Shown in pieces: positions 39,449 through 48,566 of a DNA stretch of 64,000 nucleotides. The number at the start of each line of letters is the position of its first letter. The stretch's first letter is position 1. The stretch comes from Falsirhodobacter sp. alg1 (GTDB taxonomy: Bacteria > Pseudomonadota > Alphaproteobacteria > Rhodobacterales > Rhodobacteraceae): positions 309,167 to 373,166 of the forward strand of contig NZ_BBJC02000001.1 of assembly GCF_000739715.2 (NCBI RefSeq). Reading direction: 5' to 3'. The notes beneath the pieces are model-generated. The model had not been told where the DNA came from, did no database searches, and saw only the letters and a list, made by a program, of their open reading frames with translations. The position numbers and the translations under genes were made by a program.

Positions 39449-40357
39449 TCATAGAAAGATCATGGAAGACAGGCGACGACGGCCTTTCAGGACGATCGGA
39501 TCCTGCGGTTTCAAGGCGTCGAAAATAGTGAACAACTGGGCACGTGCCGCCCCGTCGTTCCATTCACGATCCCTGCGGAAAAGTTCCAGAAGCTCGTTCA
39601 CGGCGTCCTCGACCTTGCCCGAGGCATGAAGTGCCGAGGCCAGATCGAAGCGGGCCTGATGGTTGTCGGGATCTGCCTCGACCGCCGCACGCAGTTCCGC
39701 CTCGGGGCCGGCTGCTGCAGCCTGGCGCGCAAGTGCGATCTGGGCACGGACAGCTTCTGCTTCCTTGGTGCCGGCAATCTTTTCGGGGGCCGAGTTCAGC
39801 AGGGTCTCGGCTTGATCCAGATCATCCGTTGCGATCTGGCAACGCACCAGTCCGGCAAAGGCAGCGGCGTTTTCAGGCTCTTCTTCCAGAATGGCGGCGA
39901 AGGTTTCAGCGGCATCTGCCACAGCACCTTCGGCAAGCATCTGGTCGGCTGCCTCAAGGGCCTCACCCAGCCCGCCATCGCCTGCCAGTGCGGCCAGCTT
40001 GTCAACAAATGCCTTGATCTCGGATTGGGGCAATGCCCCCTGGAATGCGTCAACCGGTTGACCGCGGAAGAAGGCATAGACTGTCGGGACGGATTGCACA
40101 CGCAGCTGTGCCGCGATCTGCTGGTTCTGGTCCACGTCGACCTTTACCATCTTCACTTTGCCCTTGGCAGCGACCACGGCAGCCTCAAGCGCGGGCATCA
40201 GGGTTTTGCAGGGGCCGCACCATGGGGCCCAGAAATCCACGATAACCGGAACTTCCTGACTGGCCTCGACCACATCGGCCATGAAGGTGGCCTCGGTCGT
40301 GTCCTTGATCAGGTCGTTTGTAGGTGCTGCCGCTGTGGTATTGCCAAGCCCGAACAT
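39449..40357 (-). CDS. ybbN: Thioredoxin-TPR protein, YbbN/CnoX-like
   Basis: 302 residues. A thioredoxin domain in the first 120 residues with an intact redox site WCGPC (Cys47 and Cys50), followed by a helical region with TPR-like repeats to the C-terminus. CnoX/YbbN holds unfolded proteins under oxidative stress and passes them to GroEL. Unlike E. coli, where the second Cys is lost, both are present here. GGAGG is six bases before the ATG. Confidence 0.88.
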   Translation of the reverse strand: MFGLGNTTAAAPTNDLIKDTTEATFMADVVEASQEVPVIVDFWAPWCGPCKTLMPALEAAVVAAKGKVKMVKVDVDQNQQIAAQLRVQSVPTVYAFFRGQPVDAFQGALPQSEIKAFVDKLAALAGDGGLGEALEAADQMLAEGAVADAAETFAAILEEEPENAAAFAGLVRCQIATDDLDQAETLLNSAPEKIAGTKEAEAVRAQIALARQAAAAGPEAELRAAVEADPDNHQARFDLASALHASGKVEDAVNELLELFRRDREWNDGAARAQLFTIFDALKPQDPIVLKGRRRLSSMIFL

Positions 40358-40417
40358 AGAAGCCTCCGTAATGGGTTGGCCCCTATATGCGTGTGCGCGG
40401 GCCGAACGCCAAGGGGA

Positions 40418-41206
40418 TCACAGGTCAAAGGTGGCAAAAACAGGAACATGGTCCGACGGTTGGGTCCATCCGCGAACCTCGCGCAGGATGCGGCTGGAAT
40501 GGGTGGCGCTGGCGATATCCGGCGTGGCCCAGATATGGTCCAGCCTGCGCCCCTTGTCGGCCGCATCCCAATCTGCCGCGCGATAGGACCACCAGCTATA
40601 GAGCTTGCCTTCGGGAATATCCTTGCGCGTCACATCCACCCAGGCACCGGCATCCTGTGCCTGCGCCAGATGCTCCACCTCGATGGGGGTATGGCTGACG
40701 ATCTTCAGCAGCTTCTTGTGCGACCAGACGTCATCTTCCTGCGGTGCGATGTTCAGATCGCCCACCAGAATGGATTTCCGGGGCTTTGCCTCATGCGCCC
40801 AATCGCGCATTTCGGTAAGATAATCCAGCTTCTGGCCGAATTTCTCGTTCACTTCGCGGTCGGGAAGATCGCCGCCAGCCGGGACATAGCAGTTATGGAT
40901 CGTTACGCCGTTTTCCAGCGTGGCCGAAACGTGGCGCGCATGACCCAGAGAGGCAAAATCCCGATCCCCTGCATCGGTCAGGGGCAGGCGCGACAGGATC
41001 GCAACGCCGTTGTATCCTTTCTGCCCCCGCGCGACCATCCAGTGATAGCCCAAGGCCTTGAACATCTCGGTCGGGATTTTATCGACCGGGCTTTTGCATT
41101 CCTGCAGGCACAGCACATCGGGCAACTGTTCGGTCATCAGGCGGGCAACCAGACTTTCGCGCAGGCGAACCGAGTTGATGTTCCATGTCGCAAGGGTAAA
41201 GGCCAT
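40418..41206 (-). CDS. xthA: Exodeoxyribonuclease III
   Basis: 262 residues, endonuclease/exonuclease/phosphatase fold. Landmarks are TWNINSVR at the start, the metal-binding Glu in LQECK near 36, the catalytic VGDLNIAP near 150, and SDHVPV at the end. AP endonuclease and 3'-5' exonuclease in base-excision repair. An in-frame extension of 37 codons reaches the terminator region upstream and is not used; GGAG stands eight bases before the ATG. Confidence 0.93.
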   Translation of the reverse strand: MAFTLATWNINSVRLRESLVARLMTEQLPDVLCLQECKSPVDKIPTEMFKALGYHWMVARGQKGYNGVAILSRLPLTDAGDRDFASLGHARHVSATLENGVTIHNCYVPAGGDLPDREVNEKFGQKLDYLTEMRDWAHEAKPRKSILVGDLNIAPQEDDVWSHKKLLKIVSHTPIEVEHLAQAQDAGAWVDVTRKDIPEGKLYSWWSYRAADWDAADKGRRLDHIWATPDIASATHSSRILREVRGWTQPSDHVPVFATFDL

Positions 41207-41245
41207 CGGAGGTCTCCGCAGAAAGGGTTTTCCGCCATTAGCCAT

Positions 41246-41272
41246 AAAAAGAGGCCGGGCAAAAGCCCGGCC
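41246..41272 (-). terminator. Intrinsic terminator of the response-regulator gene
   Basis: On the minus strand GGCCGGGC pairs with GCCCGGCC around a TTTT loop and is followed by TCTTTTTATGG. It lies between the regulator's stop (41392) and xthA, so xthA likely has its own promoter downstream of it. Confidence 0.75.
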
Positions 41273-41391
41273 CAAGGTCCAACAGGGAGGTGCCGTGCCA
41301 TAACCCCGACACGACAAGGGGAACTGTTGATGCCTGACGATTGCATCTCATGGTTAACATAAGGTGCAAGAAACGCACTTAAAGGGTGGAA

Positions 41392-42078
41392 TCAAGCAAC
41401 AAGCCGATATCCGCCACTTTCCGTGACCAAAAGGCGCGCATTGGAGGGATCCGGCTCGATTTTCTGCCGCAAACGATAGATGTGGGTTTCCAGCGTGTGC
41501 GTGGTTACGCCCGCATTATAGCCCCACACCTCATGAAGCAGCACGTCTCGCGCGACCACACCCTGCGTTGCCCGGTACAGGAACTTGAGGATGTTCGTTT
41601 CCTTTTCCGTCAGGCGGATTTTCTTGTCCTTGTCATCCACCAGCAGCTTTTGCGCGGGGCGGAAAGAATACGGGCCAAGCTGGAAAATGGCATCTTCGGA
41701 TTGTTCATGCGTCCGCAATTGCGCACGCAGGCGGGCCAGAAGAACCGGAAACTTGAACGGTTTGGTCACATAATCATTCGCGCCGGAATCGAGGCCCAGA
41801 ATCGTATCCGCATCCGTGTCATGCCCTGTCAGCATCAGGATCGGGGATTTCACGCCGGCCTTGCGCATCCGGCGGCACAATTCACGCCCATCCGTATCGG
41901 GCAGGCCGACATCGAGGATGATCAGATCGTAATGGCCGCTCTTTGCCTTTTCCATGCCGTCCGTGCCGGTACCGGCCTCGAACACGTCGAAATCTTCGGT
42001 CATGACCAGCTGCTCGCTGAGCGCCTCACGCAAATCGTCGTCGTCGTCTACCAGTAGAATCTTTTTCAGGGCGGCCAT
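41392..42078 (-). CDS. OmpR-family response regulator
   Basis: 228 residues. Receiver domain with acidic cluster DDDDD at 11-15, phospho-acceptor Asp56 in LDVGLP and Lys in VTKPF near 105; then a winged-helix output domain from about 130 with LHEVWGYN and THTLETHIYRLRQKIE. No histidine kinase is adjacent, so the partner is unknown. The start follows GGAG; a further five codons up is possible. It is separated from xthA by a terminator. Confidence 0.9.
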   Translation of the reverse strand: MAALKKILLVDDDDDLREALSEQLVMTEDFDVFEAGTGTDGMEKAKSGHYDLIILDVGLPDTDGRELCRRMRKAGVKSPILMLTGHDTDADTILGLDSGANDYVTKPFKFPVLLARLRAQLRTHEQSEDAIFQLGPYSFRPAQKLLVDDKDKKIRLTEKETNILKFLYRATQGVVARDVLLHEVWGYNAGVTTHTLETHIYRLRQKIEPDPSNARLLVTESGGYRLVA

Positions 42079-42249
42079 TTTAAGCTTCTCCAAACATCAC
42101 GGTTTGTGTCTGAAACCCAAATTGGGCCGAACGCCACCTGTAGCAATAATTACAACAGCCGGATCACGGCGACGTGTCGGTTAACAGGGGTATGTTTCAA
42201 TTTGTGGTGTCAGTGGTTATCTCGATCAGGGACAATGGGGGGATATGTG

Positions 42250-43317
42250 ATGCTGTCGCTTACGCTTACCGAACGGCTTGCCCGCGGCCGCAGTGATCTG
42301 CGGCTTGGATTGCCGGTTGTGCTGGTGGAGGGCGGCCTGCATCTGGCGGTGGCCGTCGAAACCCTGACGCCGGAGCGGCTGGAGGATATGCGTGCCTTGG
42401 GGCCGCTGATTCTGGGCCTGACAGCACGGCGGGCCGAGACCCTGCGGATGAGTGTTTATGATCATGACGTCGCGCGTGTGCGGGTGCCGGATGGCGCCGG
42501 TCTGCGCTGGCTGCGGGGTGTAGCCGATCCGGCGGGGGATCTGGCCCATCCGATGAAGGGGCCGTTCGCCATGCTGCGGGAGGGGTCTGCCGATGCCTGC
42601 CGGGCTGCGGTCGGTCTGGTCAAGACGGCGCAGCTGCTGCCTGCGGTGCTGATGGTTGCGGTTCCTGCGGCCGATCCTGCGTTGACACTGCTGCCCGCCA
42701 CCGATGTGATGGCGGAAATTGCCCGCGCCCATGTTCTGGCGCCCGTGGTTTCGGCGCGGCTGCCGATGTCCGCCTCCGAGGCGGGGCGTGTGCATATTTT
42801 CCGCCCCGAAGATGACACGGCAGAGCATTATGCCATCGAGATCGGCCGTCCGGACCGGAATGCGCCGGTGCTGGCGCGCCTGCATTCGGCCTGTTTTACC
42901 GGTGACGTGCTGGGCAGCCTGAAATGTGATTGTGGCCCCCAGTTGCGGGCGGCACTGGCAACAATGGGTGCAGAAGGGGCGGGCATCCTGCTGTACCTGA
43001 ATCAGGAGGGGCGTGGCATTGGCCTTGCCAACAAGATGCGGGCGTATGCACTGCAGGATCAGGGGTTCGATACCGTCGAGGCCAATCACCGGCTGGGGTT
43101 CGAGGATGACGAGCGGGATTTCCGATTGGGGGCGGGCATTCTGCGCCAGATGGGGTTCGGGGCGGTGCGCCTGATGACCAACAACCCCGCCAAGATCCGG
43201 ATGATGGAGGCGCAGGGCGTACGGGTGGCTGAGCGGGTGCCGCTACGCGTGGGCCAGACGGCACAGAATGAGGGTTATCTGGCCACGAAGGCCGCAAAAT
43301 CGGGGCATCTTCTATGA
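42250..43317 (+). CDS. ribA: GTP cyclohydrolase II
   Basis: 355 residues. The C-terminal 200 residues are GTP cyclohydrolase II: HSACFTGDVLGSLKCDCG (zinc Cys set) near 205-222, LNQEGRGIGL near 243-252 and LMTNNPAKI near 310. The N-terminal ~150 residues look like a degenerate dihydroxybutanone phosphate synthase domain. First step of riboflavin synthesis. GGGGGA stands before the chosen ATG; an earlier ATG at 42235 is possible. Its stop overlaps the YkuD gene start. Confidence 0.92.
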   Translation: MLSLTLTERLARGRSDLRLGLPVVLVEGGLHLAVAVETLTPERLEDMRALGPLILGLTARRAETLRMSVYDHDVARVRVPDGAGLRWLRGVADPAGDLAHPMKGPFAMLREGSADACRAAVGLVKTAQLLPAVLMVAVPAADPALTLLPATDVMAEIARAHVLAPVVSARLPMSASEAGRVHIFRPEDDTAEHYAIEIGRPDRNAPVLARLHSACFTGDVLGSLKCDCGPQLRAALATMGAEGAGILLYLNQEGRGIGLANKMRAYALQDQGFDTVEANHRLGFEDDERDFRLGAGILRQMGFGAVRLMTNNPAKIRMMEAQGVRVAERVPLRVGQTAQNEGYLATKAAKSGHLL

Positions 43318-43793
43318 TCCGCGTCACTTCTCGTGGTGTTCTGGCTTATGGTCGCCGCCTGCCCTGCACGATCGGACGTTCCGGAATTACCGATACCAAG
43401 CAGGAAGGGGACGGGGCCACGCCACGTGGCACGCACCGGATTGTCGGAATGCTGTATCGGCCGGATCGGGTAAAGGGTGTGCCGCATTGGGCGCAGCCGA
43501 TCGGTCCGCGTGATTTGTGGTCGGATGATTCCCTGGATCCGGCATATAACGGGCCGGTGCAGGTGCCGCATGGATACAGCCACGAGGTGCTGCGCCGTGC
43601 CGACCCCATGTACAATCTGGTATTGGTACTGGACTGGAACATGCCGGCTGTGGCCGGGCGCGGGTCGGCCATTTTCATGCACACCTGGCGCAGACGTTGT
43701 GCGCCGACCGCTGGCTGCGTGGCCATGGCCGAGGCGGATTTGCGCTGGCTGGCCGATCGGGTGGATTATGGAACCGAGGTCTTGGTGCCGTAA
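43314..43793 (+). CDS. L,D-transpeptidase (YkuD) domain protein
   Basis: 159 residues. The active-site pair is His123 in FMHTW and Cys135 in PTAGCVAM, as in YkuD L,D-transpeptidases. No signal peptide is seen, which is odd for a cell-wall enzyme. It overlaps ribA by four bases (ATGA), so the two are co-translated. Its last 28 bases overlap the convergent yggS gene. Confidence 0.85.
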   Translation: MIRVTSRGVLAYGRRLPCTIGRSGITDTKQEGDGATPRGTHRIVGMLYRPDRVKGVPHWAQPIGPRDLWSDDSLDPAYNGPVQVPHGYSHEVLRRADPMYNLVLVLDWNMPAVAGRGSAIFMHTWRRRCAPTAGCVAMAEADLRWLADRVDYGTEVLVP

Positions 43794-44437
43794 TCCCTTT
43801 CGCCAAAGATGGCGCTGCCCACGCGAACATGGGTTGCGCCATGGGCGATGGCCGTTTCGAAATCCCCGCTCATCCCCATTGAAAGAGAGGGCAGGCCATT
43901 CCGCTCGGCAATCTGGGCCAAATGGGCGAAATGCGGGGCCGGATCTTCGCCATCGGGTGGAATGCACATGGCGCCGATCAGCGGCAGGTCCAGCGCGCGG
44001 GCGGTGGCGATAAAGCTATCGGCATCCTGTGGTAGAATTCCGGCCTTTTGCGGCTCGGCGCCGGTGTTCACCTGCACGAAAAGATCCGGACAGCGGCCAA
44101 GATCCTGTGCCAGCCTTGCGAGACGCTGTGCGAGGGATGGACGATCCAACGTATGGATTGCGTCAAACAGCTCCATCGCCGGTTTGGCCTTGTTGGTTTG
44201 CAGCGGGCCGATCATATGCACGGAAACCGGGCCGAACTTATCGCGGAAGGCGGGCCATTTGCCTTGGGCCTCCTGCACATAGTTTTCCCCGAACAGGCGA
44301 TGGCCCGCGGATAGAACCTCTGCCACGCGCGCGTCAGGTTGAACCTTGGACACGGCGATCAGCTGGACGGACCCTGCCGTGCGGCCTGATGCGGTTTCAG
44401 CGGTGCGGATGCGGTGAAGAATGTCATCATAACCCAT
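43766..44437 (-). CDS. yggS: PLP homeostasis protein (YggS family)
   Basis: 223 residues. PLP lysine in LIAVSKVQP near 33-38, then GHRLFGENYVQEA and the C-terminal SMGMSGDFETAIAHGATHVRVG region (quoted in part), all as in YggS/PROSC. It buffers free pyridoxal phosphate in the cytoplasm. Standalone gene, convergent with the YkuD gene. Confidence 0.92.
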   Translation of the reverse strand: MGYDDILHRIRTAETASGRTAGSVQLIAVSKVQPDARVAEVLSAGHRLFGENYVQEAQGKWPAFRDKFGPVSVHMIGPLQTNKAKPAMELFDAIHTLDRPSLAQRLARLAQDLGRCPDLFVQVNTGAEPQKAGILPQDADSFIATARALDLPLIGAMCIPPDGEDPAPHFAHLAQIAERNGLPSLSMGMSGDFETAIAHGATHVRVGSAIFGERDYGTKTSVP

Positions 44438-44462
44438 GGGCTGATGATAAATCCTGTCCTCT

Positions 44463-44495
44463 CAAAAGAAAAGAGCGGGCGCATGGCCCGCTCTT
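44463..44495 (-). terminator. Intrinsic terminator of the porin gene
   Basis: On the minus strand AGAGCGGGC pairs with GCCCGCTCT (44472-44494) with a 5-base loop, followed by TTTTCTTTTG. A strong classic terminator. Confidence 0.85.
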
Positions 44496-44518
44496 TCCTG
44501 ATTGTCGATCCGGATGGA

Positions 44519-45547
44519 TCAGAAGTTCAGACGGATACCGATGTCGGCAACAGTTTGACCTTGGAAGTCTTTGTCGATGATGTTGTCGGAGGTCAGGATA
44601 CCACCGCGCAGCGAAGCGCCGCCGCCCAGGTCGTAGATTGCGCCAACGCCGTAGGACTCAAGGTTGTTGTCGCCTACGAGTTCGTCGTTACGAGCAAAAC
44701 CGATGACCTGCGTTGCGCCGAAGGTGTAGTCAGCCGACAGACCGAACGAGCTTTCCACTTCTACGTCGTAATCGCCAACTTCAACGATAACTTCATGGAA
44801 CTCGGTGTAGTAGCCTTTCAGGCCGATACCTGCGACGTCGACTTCACCCGATACGATGACCTGCGAACCGCCGTAGCCGGACAGACCGTTGTTTTCAACG
44901 TTGCCGTTGTCCAGGTAGCCGATGCCGACCTTATAGTTGGCGCCGGAGTAGGCTGCCGCCAACGAGTATGCGGTGTCGCGGTCGTTTGCGTAGGTGATTG
45001 CGATCGGGTTGGTGTCGTCTTCGCCTTCGACCGTTTCGGTCAGGCCGAACTGACGGCTTCCGTCAGTCATACCGGCGTGGAATTCGAAGCCGCCCATGGT
45101 GTACGAGTACAGAGCGCCCGGACCTTGGTCGATCGTGTCAGCGCCATCGCCGTTGATGTACGGGATGTCGGTGAAGTCGCCGAGGCCGGAGTAACCGATT
45201 GCGGTCAGGTCGCCGAGTGCTTCTTCGGCAGCCGAAACAACGTCACCCATTTCAAGCTTACCGAAGGAGCCCGAGATCCAGGTGGTGCCGTCTTTGTCTG
45301 TGCTGGTGCCGAACGAGCTGCCGCCAGCCGATGCGCTGGCTTGGTCAGCACGGAACGTTGCGCCGAATTCCAGGCCGGTGTCTGTTTGGCCGGACATGTT
45401 GAACCGGACGCGTGCGCGCTCGGAGAACTGTACATCCTCACCATCATAGACAACACCCATACGAGCGTCACCGGTCAGAGAGATTTCAGCAGCCGCGTAG
45501 CCGGTTGTTGCTGCGAGAATGGACGTTGCCAGAAGAAGCTTTTTCAT
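44519..45547 (-). CDS. Outer-membrane porin (Rhodobacter type)
   Basis: 342 residues. Signal peptide MKKLLLATSILAATTGYAAA, then many amphipathic strands and a C-terminal Phe in GIRLNF, the mark of outer-membrane barrels recognised by BamA. The Asp/Gly-rich loops and the strand pattern fit Rhodobacter-type trimeric porins. GAGGG stands before the ATG. It has a strong terminator downstream and a 236-base upstream region (45548-45783) that holds the divergent promoter with the DUF3576 gene. Confidence 0.93.
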   Translation of the reverse strand: MKKLLLATSILAATTGYAAAEISLTGDARMGVVYDGEDVQFSERARVRFNMSGQTDTGLEFGATFRADQASASAGGSSFGTSTDKDGTTWISGSFGKLEMGDVVSAAEEALGDLTAIGYSGLGDFTDIPYINGDGADTIDQGPGALYSYTMGGFEFHAGMTDGSRQFGLTETVEGEDDTNPIAITYANDRDTAYSLAAAYSGANYKVGIGYLDNGNVENNGLSGYGGSQVIVSGEVDVAGIGLKGYYTEFHEVIVEVGDYDVEVESSFGLSADYTFGATQVIGFARNDELVGDNNLESYGVGAIYDLGGGASLRGGILTSDNIIDKDFQGQTVADIGIRLNF

Positions 45548-45783
45548 TTTTCCCTCGTTGTACCTTAAAAGGCTGACCCACCATTGAAGGCAGGACTAGT
45601 AACGTTTTCGCGCTGGATAATTTATAAAGCAAACAGAACGGATGCTGTTCCCATCATGATCACAACTGTGGTGCATCAATGTCACACTTTCGTCAGACCA
45701 TAGTTTGCGCAACCTGAAGTTAAGACACTTGTTCCGGTGGGGCCTGTCGGGTAGACCGTAGTGAATACGAGTATGGGGATCGA

Positions 45784-46290
45784 ATGACGTCCAACTACTT
45801 TATGCGCACAGCCCTGTGCTGTGGCCTCGTCGTCGTTGTTGCCTCTTGTGGCAACAAGGAATCCGCAGATGCGCAGCGCGCTGCCCTGGAGGCTGTAAAG
45901 CCCTACAGCAACAGCGACAGCACGATCGGGAACGATAACGGTGGTGACCAGATCTGGGATCTGTTCAAGAATACCGATGATCCGAATGTCCAGATCGGCG
46001 TCAACAAATACATCTGGACTGCGTCCATGGATGTGTTGAGCTTCCTTCCGATCGAAACCGTTGATCCGTTCTCGGGTGTGTTCACGACCGGATACGGCAC
46101 CCCGCCCGGCGGCGGTCGTTCCTATCGCGCCACCGTTTACGTGCAGGACCCGGCGCTGGATGCGCGGTCGCTGAATGTCTCGCTTCAGACCAGCGGCGGT
46201 GCGGCTGTTTCCGATGAGACCACCCGCGCGGTAGAGGATGCGATCTTGACCCGCGCCCGCCAGTTGCGGATTGCCGACAGCAACCGCTAG
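45784..46290 (+). CDS. DUF3576 lipoprotein
   Basis: 168 residues. Lipobox VASC near residues 19-22 after a hydrophobic signal sequence. The mature protein contains KYIWTASMDVLSFLPIE and GVFTTGYGTPPGG (each under 20 residues), typical of DUF3576. Function unknown; probably anchored in the envelope. GGGGA lies six bases before the ATG. It overlaps folC by four bases tail to tail and is divergent from the porin. Confidence 0.8.
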   Translation: MTSNYFMRTALCCGLVVVVASCGNKESADAQRAALEAVKPYSNSDSTIGNDNGGDQIWDLFKNTDDPNVQIGVNKYIWTASMDVLSFLPIETVDPFSGVFTTGYGTPPGGGRSYRATVYVQDPALDARSLNVSLQTSGGAAVSDETTRAVEDAILTRARQLRIADSNR

Positions 46291-47570
46291 GCGTTCTCGC
46301 GCAGGATTGCCCCTGCCAGATAAAGCGAACCGCAGATGAGCACACGTGCCTGCGGTTCGATCTCGACAATCTTCTGCAGCGCCTCGGCGACCGAAGCGGC
46401 CTCGGTGGCCGGAATTCCGACAGAGCGGGCTGCGGCACATGTTTCGGCAGCGGGCAGGGTGTTCTGCTCGTTCGGAATGGAAACAGCCGTAAGGCTGGCA
46501 GTACATCCGGCCAGCGTCCGCATGTAGCCCGCGACATCCTTGGTATTCAGCATTCCGCAGATCAGATGAACCGGGCGCGGAGGCATGGCGGTCAGTGTTG
46601 CCGCAATCGCGGCGCCGCCCGCGGGATTATGCCCGCCATCCAGCCAGAGTTCGGCCTGCGGAGCCACATCGATCAGCGGACCCTGGCGCAGGCGCTGCAT
46701 CCGGGCAGGCCATTCGGCGCGCGTAACGGCAGCTTCGCATGCGGCATCATCGCATCCCATGTGGCGCAGCGCGGCAAGGGCGGCCCCTGCGTTCTGCAAT
46801 TGATGGGGGCCGGGAAGGTTGGGAAGCGGAAGATCCAGCAGACCGGTTTCATCCTGGAACACCATGCGCCCACGTTCGGCCTGCACATGCCAGTGCTGGC
46901 CATAGGCCAGAAGCGGCACACCCAGACGTGCGGCCCGTGCCTCGATCACATCCAGCGCTTCGGGGGCCTGGGGGCCAACGATGCAGGGCACGCCCCGCTT
47001 CAGGATGCCGGCCTTCTCGCCTGCAATCTCGGTCAGCGTTTCCCCCAGATACTGCTGGTGGTCGATCGACACGGGGGTGATGATGGTCAGTCGCGGTACT
47101 TCGATGACATTGGTGGCATCCAGCCTGCCGCCGAGACCCACCTCCAGCAGCGTGAAATCGGCGGGGGTGCGGGCAAAGGCCAGAATGCCTGCCGCCGTGG
47201 TGATTTCGAAGAAGGTGATCGGATCGCTGCCGTTGACCGCCGAGCATTCATCAAGCAGCGCCGTCAGGAGATCTTCTGAGATAAGGTCTCCGGCAATGCG
47301 GATGCGTTCGTGGAAACGTGCCAGATGCGGCGAGGTATAGGCGTGGACGCGATGGCCCGCAGCCTCCAGCCCCGCCCGAATCATGGCCTGGGTCGATCCC
47401 TTGCCGTTCGTTCCCGCCAGATGGATGACCGGCGGCAACAGGTTTTCAGGATTGCCAAGGCGCAGCAGCAGCCGGTGCATCCGGTCCAATGTAAGGTCGA
47501 TGACCTTGGGATGAAGCGTCATCATCCGTTGCAGGATCAGATCGGAAGACACGGCTGCGCCTTTGTTCAT
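46287..47570 (-). CDS. folC: Folylpolyglutamate synthase / dihydrofolate synthase
   Basis: 427 residues. P-loop HLAGTNGKGS near 49-58, ATP-binding PGDG-like motifs replaced by the Mur-ligase pattern FTLLEVGLGGRLDATN near 135-150, and DGGHNPAG near 305. It adds glutamate to folates and to dihydropteroate. It overlaps accD by four bases (ATGA) and is thus in an operon with it, a common pair in this order. Confidence 0.94.
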   Translation of the reverse strand: MNKGAAVSSDLILQRMMTLHPKVIDLTLDRMHRLLLRLGNPENLLPPVIHLAGTNGKGSTQAMIRAGLEAAGHRVHAYTSPHLARFHERIRIAGDLISEDLLTALLDECSAVNGSDPITFFEITTAAGILAFARTPADFTLLEVGLGGRLDATNVIEVPRLTIITPVSIDHQQYLGETLTEIAGEKAGILKRGVPCIVGPQAPEALDVIEARAARLGVPLLAYGQHWHVQAERGRMVFQDETGLLDLPLPNLPGPHQLQNAGAALAALRHMGCDDAACEAAVTRAEWPARMQRLRQGPLIDVAPQAELWLDGGHNPAGGAAIAATLTAMPPRPVHLICGMLNTKDVAGYMRTLAGCTASLTAVSIPNEQNTLPAAETCAAARSVGIPATEAASVAEALQKIVEIEPQARVLICGSLYLAGAILRENA

Positions 47571-48484
47571 GGGGCGGGGGGCGTAACGGGAGCAGGCTCC
47601 GGCGTCGGGGCAGGCAGATCCGCCTTCACCGCCGGGGGTTGGCCCGTCATCATCCGCAGGATCGTCACCAGCTCCTCACGCAATGCCTTGCGGTGCGTGA
47701 CACGGTCCAGCATGCCGTGGTCCAGCAGGTATTCGGCGCGCTGGAAGCCTTCGGGCAGCTTTTCACGGATCGTCTGTTCGATCACGCGGGGACCGGCAAA
47801 ACAGATCAGCGCGTTCGGCTCCGAGATGTGCACATCGCCCAGCATCGCATAGGAGGCCGTGACCCCGCCCGTGGTCGGGTGCGTCAGAACGACGATATAG
47901 GGCAGGCCCGCATCCTTAAGCATCTGCACGGCAACCGTGGTGCGCGGCATCTGCATCAAGGACAGAATGCCCTCCTGCATGCGTGCGCCGCCTGCGGCCG
48001 AAAACAGGACCAGCGGGCGCTTCAGTTCCACCGCGCGTTCTGCGGCCGCCACGATCGCATTGCCCACATACATGCCCATCGATCCGGCCATGAATGCGAA
48101 ATCCTGCGCGGCCATGACCACCGGAGTACGGGCCATTTCGCCCTCGGCGACCAGCATCGCCTCTTTTTCGCCAGTAGATTTCTGGGCCGCACGCAAGCGG
48201 TCGGGGTATTTCTTCTGGTCGCGGAACTGCAGCGGGTCCACCACGGCTTCGGGAACCGAAACCTCGTTGAAAACGCCACCGTCAAACATTGCCTGAAAGC
48301 GCATGCGGGGTGTGATCGCCATATGGTGATCGCAGTTCGTGCATACGTTCAGGTTGTCCGCCAGTTCGCGGTGGAACAGCATCGTTCCGCACTCGGGACA
48401 TTTGGTCCACAGATTCTCGGGCACCTCGCGGCGCGAGAACAGCGAATTGATCGTCGGGCGGACGTAGTTGGAGATCCAGTTCAT
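47567..48484 (-). CDS. accD: Acetyl-CoA carboxylase carboxyltransferase subunit beta
   Basis: 305 residues. N-terminal zinc finger with CPEC and CTNC pairs near 27-48, then the carboxyltransferase core with SAAGGARMQEG and THPTTGGVTASYAMLGD. With AccA it forms the alpha2beta2 enzyme that makes malonyl-CoA. A longer in-frame extension into the RTX gene is not used. The last 25 residues are Pro/Ala-rich and look like a flexible tail. Confidence 0.96.
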   Translation of the reverse strand: MNWISNYVRPTINSLFSRREVPENLWTKCPECGTMLFHRELADNLNVCTNCDHHMAITPRMRFQAMFDGGVFNEVSVPEAVVDPLQFRDQKKYPDRLRAAQKSTGEKEAMLVAEGEMARTPVVMAAQDFAFMAGSMGMYVGNAIVAAAERAVELKRPLVLFSAAGGARMQEGILSLMQMPRTTVAVQMLKDAGLPYIVVLTHPTTGGVTASYAMLGDVHISEPNALICFAGPRVIEQTIREKLPEGFQRAEYLLDHGMLDRVTHRKALREELVTILRMMTGQPPAVKADLPAPTPEPAPVTPPAP

Positions 48485-48566
48485 GGCGCCGGAATGCCTT
48501 TCGTCGCGTCGGGTTGTTGGATGGAATATCCGCCGTTCGCGCAAATTGCAATTCCGCCTGTGAGGG

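Noticed and set aside
41350-41357. ATGGTTAA, the reverse of the CtrA half-site, near the end of the response-regulator gene
   Set aside because: A single half-site near a 3' end, 145 bases above xthA and without a second arm, can easily arise by chance.
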